From: JBECKR01 sp040235415
GTDB taxonomy: Bacteria > Acidobacteriota > Polarisedimenticolia > Polarisedimenticolales > Polarisedimenticolaceae
Assembly (NCBI GenBank): GCA_040235415.1
Contig: JBECKR010000430.1
Coordinates: 1-21,892, forward strand
Direction: 5' to 3'
Length of the DNA: 21,892 nucleotides
Below are positions 15,923 to 21,892 of this stretch, one piece after another. The position numbers and the translations under genes are program-made. The notes beneath the pieces were generated by a model. It made no database searches. It had not been told where the DNA came from and saw only the letters and a list, made by a program, of their open reading frames with translations. Every line of letters starts with the position of its first letter. The first letter of the stretch is position 1.

Positions 15923-15944
15923 TGGAATCTAGGGCCCGATTCCA
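15923..15944. promoter_or_regulatory. inverted repeat overlapping the PAS-GGDEF-PilZ promoter
   Basis: TGGAATC (15923-15929) and GATTCCA (15938-15944) are perfect seven-base arms with an eight-base spacer. They cover the -10 box and most of the spacer of the minus-strand promoter, a usual place for a repressor site. Confidence 0.4.
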
Positions 15945-15954
15945 CGGGATTCAA
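15926..15954 (-). promoter_or_regulatory. sigma-70-type promoter of the PAS-GGDEF-PilZ gene
   Basis: On the minus strand, TTGAAT (15954-15949) and TAGATT (15931-15926) are spaced by exactly 17 bases; each matches four of six consensus bases. The ATG at 15900 follows with a GGAGGG ribosome site between. This is the best promoter match in the window. Confidence 0.5.
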
Positions 15955-16117
15955 CCGACAACGACGCCGGATCGAAATCGCGAGCACGGAATCGTCATCG
16001 GGCTTCAGGTTCCGCGGCGGGCCATTCCGGGGCGGAATCGCGCGGTCCCCGTCCGAGTCGTGATCCAGATGCATCGCCCGGGAGCCGGACGCAGGGTCGG
16101 TTTGCCCTTCAATCCGC

Positions 16118-16146
16118 TTGACTCGGGCGCCGACTCCCCATAAGTA
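16118..16146 (+). promoter_or_regulatory. weak candidate promoter of the TSP3 operon
   Basis: TTGACT is a good -35 hexamer. Seventeen bases downstream is TAAGTA, a poor -10; CATAAG at a 15-base spacing is a better hexamer but badly spaced. The region is otherwise the logical place for the promoter. Confidence 0.25.
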
Positions 16147-16169
16147 AGGCGCGGCCCTTCCCCCCGGCC

Positions 16170-16186
16170 CCCGGACCCCGTCCGGG
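16170..16186 (+). promoter_or_regulatory. short hairpin in the TSP3 operon leader
   Basis: CCCGGAC and GTCCGGG form a perfect seven-base stem around CCC, about 50 bases before the first start codon. No U-run follows, so this is not a typical terminator. Confidence 0.3.
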
Positions 16187-16235
16187 TCGAAAGCTTCCCT
16201 CCCGGCCCCTCGGGCATCCGGGCGGAGGAGGGGTC

Positions 16236-16777
16236 GTGTCGCTTCGTCGCCGGATCGGAATCGCGCTCGCGGCGGCGACCGTCGCGCTGTCGGCGGCGGC
16301 GGTCGAGCCCGACGGCTACGTGCGGTTCACCCCGCGCTGGAGCGCTCCGGACGGCGTCGCGATCGCACGTCCGGCGCCGGGCACGCCCGCCGTCCTGAAG
16401 ATCGACCTCGCCGGCCCCGTCCGGCTCCGCGACGTCGTGCTCGACGCGGTGCTCCCGGCGGGAATGGACGCCTCGAGCCCCGCCGGCGCCGCCGGTCCGA
16501 CGTTCTTCGAGGTCGCGCCCCGCGGCGGTGCACGGGTCCTGCGGGCGGACCTGGGCGGGATCCCGGCCGGGACGCCCGCGACCGTGGTCCTCGAGGTCCG
16601 GGTTCCGGAGGAGGGCGGCGGCGGGATCCTGTCGTTTGAGCTGCGCGCGACCGGCGCGTCCGGGGAGACGGTCCGCGACGGACTGGGCGTCGTCGTGGGA
16701 CGGCCCGAGGCCGAGGCGCGCCGCCGACACGGCGCGGTCGAGTTCCGCGCCACTCCGCAGCCGGGGGAGCCCCCGCG

Positions 16778-16781
<4 letters not shown>
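16236..16781 (+). CDS. secreted beta-rich protein of unknown function, coupled to the TSP3 protein
   Basis: 181 aa from a GTG with a strong GGAGGAGGGG ribosome site. A signal peptide (MSLRRRIGIALAAATVALSAAA) is followed by one domain (about 28-160) with alternating strands, including LRDVVLDAVLPAGM and TPATVVLEVRVPEE, which resembles the immunoglobulin-like DUF11 'conserved repeat' fold found in secreted proteins. The tail after residue 160 is charged and probably disordered. Its stop overlaps the ATG of the large TSP3 protein (ATGA), so both should be made together and both are exported. A binding partner, chaperone or surface-anchoring role for its neighbour is possible but not shown. The DUF11 comparison is tentative. 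Confidence 0.72.
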
Positions 16782-21130
<4,349 letters not shown>

Positions 21131-21153
21131 TCCGGATCGTCCCGCGCGTCGTC

Positions 21154-21159
21154 TATCAT
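21154..21159 (+). promoter_or_regulatory. possible -10 element, leaderless start of the RDD gene
   Basis: TATCAT matches four or five of the six -10 consensus bases (TAnnnT form) and ends six bases before the ATG at 21166. That is the spacing expected when transcription begins at the start codon. No Shine-Dalgarno is present between the two. Confidence 0.35.
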
Positions 21160-21165
21160 TCCCCG

Positions 21166-21892
21166 ATGGCGATCGAGACGATCCACGGCGTCGACCGCTT
21201 GGAGACGCCCGAGCGCGTCGACCTGACGGTCGAGCTCGCCGGCGTGGGCTCGCGGGCCCTCGCGTTCCTGGTCGACTTCCTGCTGCTGCTCGTCGGCGGG
21301 ATCGTCGTGCTCGTCGCGGTACTGGCGACCGCGGCGCAGGGCATGGGGACGACCGCGGCGATCCTCGGCTACCTCGCCGTGTTCACGCTGTGGTGGTTCT
21401 ACTTCGCGGCGTTCGAGATCGCCTGGGAGGGGCAGACGCCCGGCAAGCGCATGCTCGGCCTCCGGGTGCTCAAGGAGGGCGGCTACCCGATCGGGTGGCC
21501 CGAGGCCTTGATCCGGAACTTCCTCCGCATGCTGGTCGACCTCGGGCTCGTGGGGGCGCCGATCGGCCTCGTGGTCATGGTGTTCCATCCCAAGAGCCGG
21601 CGGATCGGAGACCTCGCGGCCGGGACGGTGGTCGTGCGGGAGCGGGCGGGCGGGATCGCGACGCTCGCGACGATGGGGTTCGCGGACGCCGCAGCGGCGC
21701 GCCGCGACGTCGTCGACCTGAGCGCGGAGGAGTTCGACCTGCTGCACGACTTCCTGGCGCGGGCGCAGCGGTTCGAGCCCGGCTCGCGCGAGCGGCTGCA
21801 GCGCTCGATTGCCGCCCTGCTGCGCGAGCGCCTCGCGGGTCGCGGCGCGCTGCGGGCGGCGTGGCGCGACCTCGGCGATGCGGAGTTCCTGC
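21166..21892 (+). CDS. RDD family membrane protein, 3' end cut by window
   Basis: At least 242 codons, running off the window. An N-terminal ETPERVDLTVELAGVGSRALAFLVDFLLL introduces the first membrane helix with the Arg and Asp of the RDD family. It is followed by a second helix pair, the family signature GQTPGKRMLGLRVL, and RRIGDLAAGTVVVRE after a third hydrophobic segment. A soluble charged C-terminal extension (from about residue 165, rich in Arg/Glu helices) is longer than in minimal RDD proteins. RDD proteins are of uncertain function; some have been linked to ion or osmolyte exchange. The ATG was chosen because the conserved N-terminus begins there and a -10-like box lies just upstream. 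Confidence 0.85.
   Translation, partial: MAIETIHGVDRLETPERVDLTVELAGVGSRALAFLVDFLLLLVGGIVVLVAVLATAAQGMGTTAAILGYLAVFTLWWFYFAAFEIAWEGQTPGKRMLGLRVLKEGGYPIGWPEALIRNFLRMLVDLGLVGAPIGLVVMVFHPKSRRIGDLAAGTVVVRERAGGIATLATMGFADAAAARRDVVDLSAEEFDLLHDFLARAQRFEPGSRERLQRSIAALLRERLAGRGALRAAWRDLGDAEFL

Larger units (their letters stand above)
15901..16235. other. divergent regulatory region, no gene
   Basis: This stretch separates the minus-strand PAS-GGDEF-PilZ gene from the plus-strand TSP3 operon. It holds a good promoter and inverted repeat for the former, a weak TTGACT-containing candidate at 16118-16146 for the latter, a seven-base hairpin at 16170-16186 and a GGAGGAGGGG ribosome site near 16222. I see no coding frame that continues beyond the neighbours' shadows. 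Confidence 0.5.

Overview
The window is chromosomal DNA from a very GC-rich bacterium, with third codon positions close to saturated in G/C. It carries a mix of housekeeping genes (hemF, bolA, rpiA), transporters and secreted proteins. The S9 peptidase style, the two-polypeptide 2-oxoacid:ferredoxin oxidoreductase and a large secreted thrombospondin type 3 repeat protein together suggest Acidobacteriota or a similar GC-rich lineage (Myxococcota and relatives are alternatives). That assignment is inference. The presence of aerobic coproporphyrinogen oxidase points to at least partly aerobic growth.

Layout: (1) 2-1102, the end of an SGNH/GDSL-type hydrolase cut by the window edge. (2) 1146-5404, a probable operon of AGCS Na+/amino-acid symporter, UspA protein and secreted S9 prolyl-oligopeptidase-type peptidase, a plausible peptide and amino-acid scavenging unit. 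(3) A dodecin gene on the minus strand, then divergent hemF-bolA (overlapping stop and start). (4) 6988-7975, a minus-strand gene pair of unknown role: a 150-aa protein with a 'GGRARA..LSPDERR.IARRA' N-terminus and a DUF6036-like nucleotidyltransferase, behind an AT-richer promoter containing a near-perfect palindrome. This toxin-antitoxin-like module sits between core genes. (5) A TMEM175-family channel, then rpiA (minus). (6) 9591-12424, two overlapping genes encoding a 2-oxoacid:ferredoxin oxidoreductase whose four classical subunits are fused as delta-alpha and beta-gamma; a structured leader with a possible small upstream ORF precedes it, and a REP-like hairpin starts inside its last stop codon. 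(7) 12829-14636, a 39-aa one-helix membrane protein overlapping an SSS-family (PutP-like) sodium:solute symporter. (8) 14626-15900 (minus), a PAS-GGDEF-PilZ protein with a degenerate GGDEF motif and a good promoter overlapped by an inverted repeat. (9) 16236-21130, a secreted beta-rich protein translationally coupled to a 1450-aa secreted zincin-PPC-TSP3 repeat protein with about two dozen calcium-binding-type repeats, the last ones in a recent 129-bp tandem array. (10) 21166 to the end, an RDD-family membrane protein, cut by the window edge and possibly leaderless.

No tRNA, rRNA, CRISPR array, intact insertion sequence or prophage gene was seen. The least ordinary parts are the nucleotidyltransferase pair with its palindrome, the symporter/small-protein overlap, the coupled TSP3 metallopeptidase-like operon, the leader of the oxidoreductase operon and the REP-like hairpin.
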